Part shown: positions 1 through 6,592 of the stretch, one piece after another
Layout of the letters: each line of letters begins with the position of its first letter
How positions within the stretch are numbered: position 1 is the first letter of the stretch
Assembly: GCA_002170735.1 (NCBI GenBank)
Contig: NHIV01000079.1
Location: 10,689-20,681, forward strand
DNA: 9,993 nucleotides
Direction of reading: 5' to 3'
DNA from: a bacterium TMED198
GTDB lineage: Bacteria; Fidelibacterota; Marinisomatia; SCGC-AAA003-L08; D37C17
Position numbers and translations under genes: made by a program
The notes under the pieces: generated by a model
What the model saw: the letters and a program-made list of their open reading frames with translations, nothing else
What the model was told of the DNA's origin: nothing
Database searches by the model: none

Positions 1-744
1 AAGTCTGATAAGGACATAAAATTACATTTAAAAAAGTCAATAAATTGGGAAGGTGTATATTTATCTCCACTTCATCCAGAAGTTAATGATTATTTAAATG
101 TAGTTTTTTCAGAAATTATGAAAAATTATGATATTGATGGCATTCATTTAGACTATATAAGATTTCACGATGAGGTTTATGGATTTAATATAAAAGGAAG
201 GGAAAATTTTAAAAACAACTATGACATTGACCCACAAGATATTGCTAGAGGAATAATTGCTCCTAGATTTGGTTGGTCAGAATCATTTTCAGATTCAATT
301 AAGTCAGAGTGGAAAAATTTTAAAACTAATTCAATTACTGAATTATTAGTTAAGATCAATAAATCTAGAGATAGTTTAAATAAAAATATTATTATTAGTG
401 CTGCTGTTAAGCCAAATCTTGTTGAAGCAAAGGATAGGTGGTACCAAGATTGGACAAGTTGGATTGAAAATGGCCTGCTTGATATGGCTGTTCCTATGAA
501 TTATGTTACGGACATTAATAAATTCAGTGAAAATTTATTTTTAATTAAAAATAACATTAATTATTTAAATTTTGATAATATTGTAATAGGAGTTTCTACT
601 TATAATCAAGATCCATTATCAGCAGTAGACAAAATTTATATTTCTAAATTAAATGGATTCAAAAATATTAGTATTTTTTCATATGACTCACATGTAAATA
701 ATTTGGACTATCTTAATCCTGTGAAAGAGGCCTTAAATCAATAA
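1..744 (+). CDS. GHL10/DUF187-like glycoside hydrolase, 5'-truncated
   Basis: The frame is open from base 1, so the gene starts upstream of the window; 247 codons and a TAA stop are visible. The ATG at 118 lies inside the conserved core and is not the start. The segment [16 protein letters not shown] (residues 16-31 of the fragment) followed by [14 protein letters not shown] (about 41-54) matches the barrel strand of the family-10-like hydrolases (GHL10, PF02638, YngK type), which have G-x-DG-hH-hDY there. Further on, AAVKPN, a W-x-x-DW segment and the strand MAVPMNYV also follow that family. Known members are mostly exported and act on glycans, but the substrate cannot be read from this part, and any signal peptide lies outside. 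The stop is 1 base before hutU, so co-transcription with the histidine genes is likely though functionally unexplained. Family confidence is good; the specific reaction is unknown. Confidence 0.8.
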   Translation, partial: KSDKDIKLHLKKSINWEGVYLSPLHPEVNDYLNVVFSEIMKNYDIDGIHLDYIRFHDEVYGFNIKGRENFKNNYDIDPQDIARGIIAPRFGWSESFSDSIKSEWKNFKTNSITELLVKINKSRDSLNKNIIISAAVKPNLVEAKDRWYQDWTSWIENGLLDMAVPMNYVTDINKFSENLFLIKNNINYLNFDNIVIGVSTYNQDPLSAVDKIYISKLNGFKNISIFSYDSHVNNLDYLNPVKEALNQ

Positions 745-745
745 A

Positions 746-2404
746 ATGAAAATTAATAGAAATAAAATTAAATCCCCAACAGGTACTAAATTGAATTGCA
801 AGGGTTGGCAGCAAGAAGCTGCATATAGAATGATTCAAAATAATCTTAATTCAGAAGTTGCTGAAGACCCTGAGAATCTAATTGTTTATGGAGGAATTGG
901 GAAAGCTGCTAGGAATTGGAAGGCGTATGAAGATATACTAAAATCTCTAAAAGATCTTGAAGATGATGAAACTCTACTGATTCAATCTGGAAAGCCAGTT
1001 TCTGTATTTAAAACTCATAAATCTAGTCCAAGAGTATTAATTTCTAATTCCATGCTTGTTCCTAATTGGGCAACTTGGAAAAATTTTAGAGATCTTGATA
1101 AAAAGGGTCTAATGATGTATGGCCAAATGACTGCAGGAAGTTGGATTTATATTGGCAGTCAAGGTATTCTTCAAGGAACTTATGAAACATTAGCAGAACT
1201 TGGGAGGCAGCATTTTAAGAATTCATTAAAAGGTACCATTACTTTAACTGCAGGATTAGGTGGAATGGGTGGAGCTCAACCACTTGCTGTAACAATGAAT
1301 GATGGTGTTTGCTTGGTAGTTGAGATTGATGAAGATAGAATTAAAAAAAGAATCGATACAGGCTATTTAGACTTATACGTAAAAGATTTAGATAAGGCTT
1401 TGGATATTGCATTAGATTACCAAAGTAAAAACAAACCAATTTCTATTGGTTTGTTGGGGAATGCTGCATACATTTTTCCTAAATTAGTTGATTTAAATTT
1501 CAACCCAGATATAGTAACAGATCAAACATCAGCTCATGATGAGCTTGATGGATATGTACCTCATCAAGTAGGCTATAAAGATGCTATTGATTTAAGAGTA
1601 AACGATCCAGATAAATATATATCTTTGTCATATAAATCAATGGGAGCCCATTGTAAAGCGATGTTGGATTTTCAAGCAAAAGGTTCAATCGTTTTTGATT
1701 ACGGTAATAATTTACGAGGTCAAGCAAAAGAAAATGACAAGCTAGAAAATGCTTTTGATTTTCCTGGTTTTGTGCCAGCATATATAAGGCCACTTTTTTG
1801 TGAGGGTAAAGGACCTTTTAGATGGGTTGCTCTTTCTGGTGACCCAACAGATATATATAAAACTGACAAAAAGGTTTTAGAATTATTCCCAAATGATACA
1901 TCTTTAAGAAGATGGATTGAAAAAGCGCAAGATAAAGTGAAATTTCAGGGGCTACCATCAAGGATTTGTTGGCTTGGTTATAATGAAAGAAATATCTTTG
2001 GAGAAGCTATAAATAAAATGGTTGCAAGTGGAGAGCTTAAGGCTCCAATAGTCATTGGTAGAGATCACCTTGACTGTGGTTCAGTTGCATCTCCCAATAG
2101 AGAAACAGAAGCAATGAAAGATGGATCGGATGCTGTTGCAGATTGGCCAATATTAAATGGTTTGTTAAGTGTATCAGGCGGAAGTAGTTGGACCTCAATC
2201 CATCATGGTGGCGGAGTTGGAATGGGTTTATCAATACACGCTGGTGTTGTTATAGTAGCTGATGGATCAGATGAAATGGGTGAAAGAATAAATAGAGTTT
2301 TAACTAATGACCCTGGGCTTGGAGTGGTTAGGCATGTTGACGCAGGTTATGATGAAGCCATAAATTTTGCAAAAAAAGAGAAGATAAAAATCCCCAATTT
2401 ATAA
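746..2404 (+). CDS. hutU: Urocanate hydratase (urocanase)
   Basis: Cytoplasmic NAD+-dependent enzyme that hydrates urocanate to 4-imidazolone-5-propionate, the second step of histidine degradation. At 552 residues it has the usual bacterial length and looks complete. Conserved blocks in order are [15 protein letters not shown] (44-58), [15 protein letters not shown] (126-140), the glycine-rich NAD+ segment [10 protein letters not shown] (170-179), TDQTSAHD (258-265), RICWLG with Cys408 (equivalent to the essential Cys410 of the Pseudomonas enzyme), [17 protein letters not shown] (438-454) and HHGGGVGMG (486-494). The ATG at 746 lies 1 base after the stop of the hydrolase gene. No Shine-Dalgarno sits at a normal distance (GAGG at 727-730 is 15 bases away), so translation may depend on coupling to the upstream gene. 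hutI follows after 4 bases. The assignment is very secure. Confidence 0.97.
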   Translation: MKINRNKIKSPTGTKLNCKGWQQEAAYRMIQNNLNSEVAEDPENLIVYGGIGKAARNWKAYEDILKSLKDLEDDETLLIQSGKPVSVFKTHKSSPRVLISNSMLVPNWATWKNFRDLDKKGLMMYGQMTAGSWIYIGSQGILQGTYETLAELGRQHFKNSLKGTITLTAGLGGMGGAQPLAVTMNDGVCLVVEIDEDRIKKRIDTGYLDLYVKDLDKALDIALDYQSKNKPISIGLLGNAAYIFPKLVDLNFNPDIVTDQTSAHDELDGYVPHQVGYKDAIDLRVNDPDKYISLSYKSMGAHCKAMLDFQAKGSIVFDYGNNLRGQAKENDKLENAFDFPGFVPAYIRPLFCEGKGPFRWVALSGDPTDIYKTDKKVLELFPNDTSLRRWIEKAQDKVKFQGLPSRICWLGYNERNIFGEAINKMVASGELKAPIVIGRDHLDCGSVASPNRETEAMKDGSDAVADWPILNGLLSVSGGSSWTSIHHGGGVGMGLSIHAGVVIVADGSDEMGERINRVLTNDPGLGVVRHVDAGYDEAINFAKKEKIKIPNL

Positions 2405-2408
2405 AAAG

Positions 2409-3632
2409 ATGAAGACCAAAATTAGTAACATAGGTTCAATTGTAACTTGGTCAAAATCGTTCAACAAAGTAGTAAGTCAAAAAGAATTAGAACTTTTAAT
2501 TATAGATGATCGTATCGTAGATATTTCATCAAATATAGAAGTAGAAGTTGATGTTGAAATATCTGCAGAAAATTCAATTATTACTCCAGGGTTTATTGAT
2601 TCGCATACCCATCCTATTTTTTTTGGAAACAGATCTAAGGAATATGCTGAAAGGCTTGGAGGTAAAGATTATAACCTTATTAGTAAAGAGGGAGGAGGAA
2701 TCTTATCTACTGTTAAGTCTTTGAGAGAAGTAGACTATGAGACACTTTATGAAGTCTCTGAACAAAGAATTAATAATTTTCTTAAGTTTGGAACAACAAC
2801 AATTGAAGCAAAATCTGGTTACGGTCTTGATTTAGAAAATGAAATTAAAATGCTTAATGTGATCAAGGATTTGAATAAATCTTCAGAATTAGAAATTTTA
2901 CCAACTTTTTTAGGTGCCCATTCAATTCCTCTAGAATACAAAAAAAATCCTGAAGATTATGTTAATATTTTATGTGACGAAATGCTCCCAGAAATTGCTC
3001 AAAAAAATCTAGCTATTTTTTGCGATGTTTTTTGTGAGGATGGATATTTTTCATATGATATGTCTAAAAAAATCTTGAATAGGGCTAAGGATCTTGGTCT
3101 GAAAACAAGGTTGCACGCTGATGAGTTTGTAGATAGTGGGGGCTCTAAACTCGCAGCCGAGTCTAGTTCTTTATCTGCTGATCATTTAATGAAAGCAAGT
3201 GACTCAGGATTAAGGGAAATGGCTGATAAAGGAGTTGTTGCGACTTTGCTGCCAGGTACGACTTTCTTTTTAGGTAAAAAAGAATTTGCAGATTATAAAA
3301 ATATAAAATCTCATGGTATTGATGTGGCTATGGCTACAGATTACAACCCCGGCACATGCACCATACAGTCCTTGCCTTTTATCATGAATTTAGGTATGAT
3401 TAACTATAAGATGGATATAAATGAAGCTTTTATTTCTATTACAGCTAATGCTGCTAAATCGCTAGGTATGGAAAAAGATTTAGGTGTAATTGAAAAGGGA
3501 TTTCAGGCAGATTTGCTATTTTGGGATATTGAATCACTAGAAGAAGTCCCTTATTGGATTTCTGAAAACAAAATTATTGGAATTATGAAGAAAGGAAAAG
3601 TGATTAAAAATTTAAGTTTAGTTAAGGATTAG
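2409..3632 (+). CDS. hutI: Imidazolonepropionase
   Basis: Metal-dependent amidohydrolase that opens 4-imidazolone-5-propionate to N-formimino-L-glutamate, directly using the product of HutU encoded 4 bases upstream. At 407 residues it is full length. It shows the N-terminal beta-sandwich, then the metal motif HTHP (His66, His68) after ITPGFIDS, the substrate segment SGYGLDLENE (136-145), GAHSIP (169-174), LHADEF with metal ligand His236 and Glu239, ADHL (His259), and ATDYNPG with the metal-ligand Asp311. These match the HutI subfamily rather than other amidohydrolases. The ATG at 2409 has no clear ribosome-binding site, like hutU, so coupled translation is plausible. The last 15 bases, including the TAG stop, overlap the 3' end of the convergent beta-helix locus. 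No regulator (HutC or HutP type) is visible nearby. Confidence 0.96.
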   Translation: MKTKISNIGSIVTWSKSFNKVVSQKELELLIIDDRIVDISSNIEVEVDVEISAENSIITPGFIDSHTHPIFFGNRSKEYAERLGGKDYNLISKEGGGILSTVKSLREVDYETLYEVSEQRINNFLKFGTTTIEAKSGYGLDLENEIKMLNVIKDLNKSSELEILPTFLGAHSIPLEYKKNPEDYVNILCDEMLPEIAQKNLAIFCDVFCEDGYFSYDMSKKILNRAKDLGLKTRLHADEFVDSGGSKLAAESSSLSADHLMKASDSGLREMADKGVVATLLPGTTFFLGKKEFADYKNIKSHGIDVAMATDYNPGTCTIQSLPFIMNLGMINYKMDINEAFISITANAAKSLGMEKDLGVIEKGFQADLLFWDIESLEEVPYWISENKIIGIMKKGKVIKNLSLVKD

Positions 3633-4007
3633 TGATACTAGCTGAACAATATCTAAAATGTTAAGTATGCCATCATCGTTTAAATCTGAAACTAAAGAAG
3701 AGCAGTCTTCATCAATAACTCCACCAAAAAAATAATTAACAAGCGTTACAACATCTAGTATATTTACTGATTGATCTTGGTTTATATCACCTTCAAGGAT
3801 TTCATTGCAAGGGTTACCTTGATTAAAAAAATAGCCTCCAATATCACTTCTTGATTGATCTGGGTCAGAAAGTTCAGGAGAACCATTATCTATACAAGGA
3901 GAAGTTTCTAGATATCTGAAATCATTAGCTTCTAAATTGGAAAACTGGGGATTTTGATTGATTAATCCAAGTGCTGATGAAAGGTCCAACGGAGTCCATA
4001 TGTTTCC
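3618..4007 (-). pseudogene. C-terminal part of beta-helix protein with two dockerin-like repeats, cut off by an in-frame TGA
   Basis: This stretch continues the reading frame of the gene at 4008-4550 in the same phase after a TGA codon. It begins GNIWTPLDLSSALGL and has no convincing start of its own; the TTG at 3987-3989 lies mid-domain without a ribosome-binding site. The part NPQFSN..., then SPCIDNGSPELSDPDQSRSD, then IGGYFF is the standard ending of bacterial parallel beta-helix surface proteins. The final segment holds two dockerin type I-like calcium loops, DINQDQSVNILD (3723-3788 for the repeat) and DLNDDGILNILD (3624-3686), each followed by a hydrophobic helix (VVTLVNYFFG and IVQLVSLIL). 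Together with 4008-4550 the locus would encode about 310 residues. Conservation of the domains suggests a recent interruption, a sequencing error, or readthrough. The TAA stop lies 15 bases inside the convergent hutI end. Confidence 0.75.
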
Positions 4008-4010
4008 TCA
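4008..4010 (-). other. In-frame TGA splitting the beta-helix/dockerin gene
   Basis: Read on the minus strand the codons are TGC CCT GGC TGA GGA AAC ATA TGG, i.e. Cys-Pro-Gly-stop-Gly-Asn-Ile-Trp. The ATG at 4550 and the downstream dockerin codons are in the same phase (codon 181 of 311), so a single base change from TGG (Trp) or another near codon would restore one full gene. No frameshift is involved. TGA acts as a true stop elsewhere in the window (pyrE end at 6590-6592, right-edge gene end at 9928-9930), which argues against a reassigned code. Confidence 0.85.
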
Positions 4011-4550
4011 GCCAGGGCAGTTTTCCATGTAGTCTTCTTCTCCATTGTTCCATCCATTTGAATAGCTTATGGGAGTATTTATTAACTCCTCACCATATAG
4101 CCCAACTCCATAAACTAAATTATTAACAAAATTGCAGTTAATAATTTCAACATCTGCATTGCCAAATAATTTTATTCCCATGTGATTGTTAACAAAATTA
4201 CAGTTTCTTATTGTTCCAGAAGCTACTCCAGAGTAGCTCATTCCAAAGCCTCCATCAAATGAGCTATTTATTATTGAGCAATACTCAATTGATAGAGAAG
4301 CTGGGAATTCTTCATCTGCAAATGCCCATAAACCTCCACTGTCATCAAGGTCAATAGTTGCTCCATTTCCTTCGATATAAACATTTCCCTCAAAAACTCC
4401 AAGTCCTCCAGTATATATTATGTTAGAATCCAAAATCAAGTATTTATCATAGCCATTTAGAGAAGACGCATTATTGTATACCTCTTGAATGGTTGTGCAA
4501 ACAGAAAAAGAAATTAGTAAAATAAGTATTAAAAATTTAACGGCTTTCAT
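4008..4550 (-). CDS. Secreted parallel beta-helix protein, N-terminal part ending at an in-frame TGA
   Basis: The 180-residue product begins with a signal peptide (MKAVKF then ILILLISFSV, cleavage near residues 18-20; the Cys18 context FSVC is not a good lipobox). It continues into a right-handed parallel beta-helix of the NosD/pectate-lyase-like type: NVYIEGNGATIDL (56-68), then rungs with the motif NCNFVNN at residues 116-122 and 138-144, exactly 22 residues apart. It stops at CPG followed by TGA, just after SYSNGWNN, a motif that in this family normally precedes a further stretch and the terminal SPCIDNG block. That missing part is present in the same frame at 3618-4007. The ATG at 4548-4550 fits the signal peptide; no Shine-Dalgarno is visible. 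The substrate or ligand is unknown. As it stands the product would be exported but would lack its dockerin-like tail. Confidence 0.75.
   Translation of the reverse strand: MKAVKFLILILLISFSVCTTIQEVYNNASSLNGYDKYLILDSNIIYTGGLGVFEGNVYIEGNGATIDLDDSGGLWAFADEEFPASLSIEYCSIINSSFDGGFGMSYSGVASGTIRNCNFVNNHMGIKLFGNADVEIINCNFVNNLVYGVGLYGEELINTPISYSNGWNNGEEDYMENCPG
4123..4205 (-). repeat. Two beta-helix rung repeats, 66-base period
   Basis: The 17-base segments at 4123-4139 and 4189-4205 are identical except for one base (ttaacaaaattgcagtt versus ttaacaaaattacagtt). They are 66 bases, i.e. 22 codons, apart and both encode the NCNFVNN motif of successive beta-helix rungs. The similarity at DNA level fits a rung duplication, though protein-level selection on the rung could also maintain it. 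Confidence 0.6.
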
Positions 4551-4621
4551 AATGCAGGTAATTTAATAGAAAATAATATTGATTTCTATAGTAATATATA
4601 TTACAAGATGTAAAAATAACT
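4551..4621. other. Short AT-rich spacer with a 14-base palindrome
   Basis: This 71-base gap lies between the 3' end of the acetyltransferase gene and the start of the beta-helix gene, both on the minus strand. It contains the perfect palindrome GTAATATATATTAC at 4591-4604, about 40 bases upstream of the beta-helix ATG. That could be an operator or part of a promoter, but in such AT-rich DNA it may be chance. No convincing promoter pair or U-tailed terminator hairpin was found. Confidence 0.3.
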
Positions 4622-5164
4622 TTAAAGAATTCTTCTGTAGTATTCATAAGGCTTATTCTGGCCGTACCAATGTTGAAAAATTTTAACAATTTCTGAATTA
4701 GATCCAAAATTTTCTGAAACTCCTATTTTAACATGTCCTGTAACATATTTGTATTTTTTTTTCTTTAGATAGTTAAGGTATATATGTTTCAAAGTTTTTG
4801 CATATCCACCTTTTTTCCGATATTTTTTTTCAATATAAAAAAAATATGTATAAATAGTATTAGATTGACCTAGGTTCGTATCGTACCTTGACCATGATTC
4901 TCTTTTAAATATTTCTAGAGGAGCACCAATGATAAAACCAACAAGTTTAGAATTTTTTTTAGCTAAAAATTGGATGGTATTCGAGTTGAAGTATTTTGGA
5001 ATATTAGTCTCATTTAGTTTTCCTTGTTCTCCAAATATCTTAGTTAAGTCTTTACTTAGGTGAAGGATGTTGTCTAGATCTTCTTGACCAATATCAACTA
5101 GAAGCTCTACTGAAAACCCAAGAGCTGAGGTAGCAATAACCTTTGATTTAGATTTAAGATTCAA
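4622..5164 (-). CDS. Probable GNAT-family acetyltransferase
   Basis: This 180-residue cytoplasmic protein has a GNAT-like layout. A strand pair with TIQFLAKKNSKLVGFIIG (about 63-80) is followed by YFFYIEKKYRKKGGYAKTL (about 107-125), which matches GNAT motif A, where R/K-x-x-G-x-A binds the acetyl-CoA pyrophosphate. A basic helix (KHIYLNYLKKKKYKY) and a final HVKIGVSENFGSNSEIVKIF segment follow, the latter like motif B, where the acceptor side-chain region and following helix lie. The substrate is not recognisable. The start shown is a TTG at 5162-5164; the frame closes with a TAA 15 bases upstream and no ATG lies within the first 100 residues, so TTG or another non-ATG start near it is needed. 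It is transcribed away from pyrF. Codons for Lys form long A runs (T runs of 8-9 on the + strand, e.g. 4754-4762), yet the frame stays open. Confidence 0.65.
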   Translation of the reverse strand: MNLKSKSKVIATSALGFSVELLVDIGQEDLDNILHLSKDLTKIFGEQGKLNETNIPKYFNSNTIQFLAKKNSKLVGFIIGAPLEIFKRESWSRYDTNLGQSNTIYTYFFYIEKKYRKKGGYAKTLKHIYLNYLKKKKYKYVTGHVKIGVSENFGSNSEIVKIFQHWYGQNKPYEYYRRIL

Positions 5165-5177
5165 CGTAAGGTTATTT

Positions 5178-5183
5178 TATAAT
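5178..5183 (+). promoter_or_regulatory. Possible -10 element for the pyrF operon
   Basis: TATAAT lies 43 bases upstream of the pyrF ATG, in the 62-base divergent gap between the acetyltransferase gene and pyrF. This is the only place in the window where a promoter for the five-gene + strand operon can sit without lying inside a gene. No good -35 hexamer was found at 16-18 bases upstream, and TATAAT is common by chance in this composition. Confidence 0.35.
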
Positions 5184-5202
5184 AATAGTAACTTAAAAAC
5201 AT

Positions 5203-5221
5203 AAATAATTTTAAATTATTT
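5203..5221. repeat. Perfect 9-base inverted repeat just upstream of pyrF
   Basis: The arms aaataattt (5203-5211) and aaattattt (5213-5221) are perfect reverse complements around a single central T, ending 5 bases before the pyrF ATG at 5227. The position, after the possible -10 and over the leader, is that of an operator or a translation-blocking site. The arms are purely A/T, so as an RNA hairpin it would be weak. Confidence 0.35.
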
Positions 5222-5226
5222 GTAGG

Positions 5227-6039
5227 ATGAAAACAAATTTTAATTCTCTTTTATATAATAAATGCAAGGAAAAGAATAATTGGTTATGCTTGGGATTAGA
5301 TATTGATCCAGATTTTTTTAATAATAGTATTTCTGATCCAATCGATTTTCTAGAGAAATTTGCCTTTGAAATTATTGACTCAACGATTGACATTGTTCCT
5401 GTTTACAAGCCAAATCTTGCTTTTTTTGAGAGGTATGGTTATAAAGGTTTTAAGGTTTTTGAAAAAATTGTAGAGTATATTGATGGAAGATCGATCGTTA
5501 TTGCTGATGCTAAAAGAGGAGATATTGGCAATACATGCAAGTACTATGCAAGTGCTATGTTTGATGAAATGGGTTGTGATGCAATAACTGTAAATCCATA
5601 TATGGGTAGTGACTCTATTCTTCCTTTTTTGAAAAATAAGTTTAAGGGCGTTTTCGTTCTTTGTTTGACTTCTAACTCAAGCTCAGGTGAGTTGCAAAAT
5701 GATACAAATGATAATACTCCTCTTTTTTTGAAAGTAGCTAAATTAGTTGGAAGCCTAAATAAAAACGGAAACCTTGGTTTGGTAGTTGGTGCAACAAAGT
5801 CAGATTTTTTTGATCAGATTAATAAATATTGCAATAAAATGCCATACCTTATTCCAGGGGTTGGTCATCAAGGGGGTGACTTGGAAGAGTCTCTGATTAG
5901 CTCAAATAAAAATGGTTATGGAATAATTAATGTTTCTAGATCAATTATTAATTCTGGGAAAGGAAATTTAAAGTCAATTAGATCTGCAGCGCTTAGTTAC
6001 ACAGAAAAAATAAGAGAGGTTGTTAATGGGAGAGCTTAA
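5227..6039 (+). CDS. pyrF: Orotidine 5'-phosphate decarboxylase, type 2
   Basis: Cytoplasmic enzyme that decarboxylates OMP to UMP, the last step of de novo pyrimidine synthesis. The 270-residue length and motif layout fit the type 2 (long) subfamily rather than the roughly 230-residue E. coli type. Visible motifs are LCLGLDIDPD (20-29, substrate Asp25), YKPN with Lys61, the catalytic tetrad segment IADAKRGDIGNT (92-103, with Asp94, Lys96, Asp99), NPYMGSDS (123-130), and the phosphate-binding pieces PGVGHQGGD (210-218) and NVSRSI (235-240). The ATG at 5227 is the only good start: a TAA lies in frame at 5212-5214 and no other start occurs before the core. AGG at 5224-5226 abuts the ATG, too close to be a normal Shine-Dalgarno. 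It heads the operon, and pyrE begins inside its 3' end. Confidence 0.95.
   Translation: MKTNFNSLLYNKCKEKNNWLCLGLDIDPDFFNNSISDPIDFLEKFAFEIIDSTIDIVPVYKPNLAFFERYGYKGFKVFEKIVEYIDGRSIVIADAKRGDIGNTCKYYASAMFDEMGCDAITVNPYMGSDSILPFLKNKFKGVFVLCLTSNSSSGELQNDTNDNTPLFLKVAKLVGSLNKNGNLGLVVGATKSDFFDQINKYCNKMPYLIPGVGHQGGDLEESLISSNKNGYGIINVSRSIINSGKGNLKSIRSAALSYTEKIREVVNGRA
6015..6019 (+). promoter_or_regulatory. Ribosome-binding site that fixes the pyrE start
   Basis: AGAGG inside the 3' end of pyrF sits 6 bases before the ATG at 6026. This spacing favours 6026 over the in-frame TTG at 6020, which directly abuts the motif. Confidence 0.7.
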
Positions 6040-6592
6040 AAAACTTCTTTTAGAAAGCGGAGCTGTTCTTGAGGGACATTTTTTGCTTACATCTGGTAGA
6101 CATAGCAATAAGTATGTTGAAAAATTTAGGTTACTTGAAAACCCAGTTGCATTGAAAAGCATTTGCAAGCTCATGTCTGAGAAATATAAAAATGACAGTG
6201 TTGATTTGATTCTAGGGGCTGCGATTGGAGGTATACTGCTTTGTGGTGGAGTTGGTCGAGAGCTAAATGTTAAACATATTTTTACAGAAAGAGTAGATAA
6301 AAAAATGGTCCTTAAAAGGGGTTTTGAAATTGAAAAAAATCAAAGAGTTGTAATTGTAGAAGATATTATAACAACTGGAGGTTCAGTTTTTGAGATGATT
6401 GATATAGTTGGTGAAAGTGGAGCTGAGATAGTAGGTGTTTCTAGTATTTTAGATAGAAGTAATAAGAAAATTGATTTTGGAGCTCCACATAGTCCTCTAT
6501 TAAAGATGAAAATTGATAGTTGGGGTGAAGGTGAGGTTCCTCAATGGTTGAAAAGAATTCCCATTACAAAGCCAGGGAGTACTGGAAAATGA
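6026..6592 (+). CDS. pyrE: Orotate phosphoribosyltransferase
   Basis: Cytoplasmic enzyme joining orotate and PRPP to give OMP, the substrate of the PyrF encoded just before it. The 188-residue product (MGELKKLLLESG...) has FLLTSGRHSNKY (19-30, orotate side), FTERVDKKMVLKRGFEI (86-102, the flexible catalytic loop with basic residues), and the PRPP-binding 13-mer VVIVEDIITTGGS (108-120). It ends IPITKPGS, like many bacterial PyrE proteins. The usual CPLC cysteines before that ending are absent (here EVPQWLKR). The ATG at 6026 is chosen because of AGAGG 6 bases upstream. It overlaps pyrF by 14 bases, and its TGA stop shares ATGA with the next start. Conditions of expression are presumably those of pyrF. 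Confidence 0.94.
   Translation: MGELKKLLLESGAVLEGHFLLTSGRHSNKYVEKFRLLENPVALKSICKLMSEKYKNDSVDLILGAAIGGILLCGGVGRELNVKHIFTERVDKKMVLKRGFEIEKNQRVVIVEDIITTGGSVFEMIDIVGESGAEIVGVSSILDRSNKKIDFGAPHSPLLKMKIDSWGEGEVPQWLKRIPITKPGSTGK
6574..6579 (+). promoter_or_regulatory. Ribosome-binding site of the cyclophilin gene
   Basis: AGGGAG near the 3' end of pyrE lies 9 bases before the ATG at 6589. It supports that start rather than the in-frame ATG at 6544, and it supports the TGA at 6590-6592 as a genuine pyrE stop with ATGA coupling. Confidence 0.6.

Noticed and set aside
118..120. ATG at 118 as the start of the glycoside hydrolase gene
   Set aside because: The frame is open to base 1 and the residues encoded before 118 already match the family, so the gene is truncated by the window edge.
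1584..2234. Open frames on the minus strand (1584-1793 and 2052-2234) inside hutU
   Set aside because: They lie wholly within highly conserved urocanase codons, have no recognisable domains or start signals, and read as antisense shadows.
3612..3645. Possible terminator hairpin after hutI (TAGT-GAT-ACTA)
   Set aside because: The stem is only four pairs and has no U-tract.
4008..4010. Genome-wide reassignment of TGA (to Trp or Gly)
   Set aside because: TGA ends pyrE in a classic ATGA overlap with a ribosome-binding site for the next gene, and it ends the right-edge S4-like gene. Trp is encoded by TGG throughout the window.
4008..4010. Selenocysteine at the TGA
   Set aside because: The CPG-x-GNIW context sits in a beta-helix linker, not a redox site. 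I saw no obvious stable hairpin immediately downstream, and no family precedent is known to me.
5211..5393. Minus-strand open frame across the pyrF start
   Set aside because: It is antisense to the conserved pyrF N-terminus and shows no family features.
5974..6174. Minus-strand open frame across the pyrF/pyrE junction
   Set aside because: It is antisense to two certain genes, with low-complexity sequence and no domain.
6544..6588. Upstream ATG at 6544 as the start of the cyclophilin gene
   Set aside because: It would put a polar 15-residue stretch ahead of the signal segment and overlap pyrE by 49 bases. The ATG at 6589 has AGGGAG 9 bases upstream and gives a clean signal-like N-terminus.
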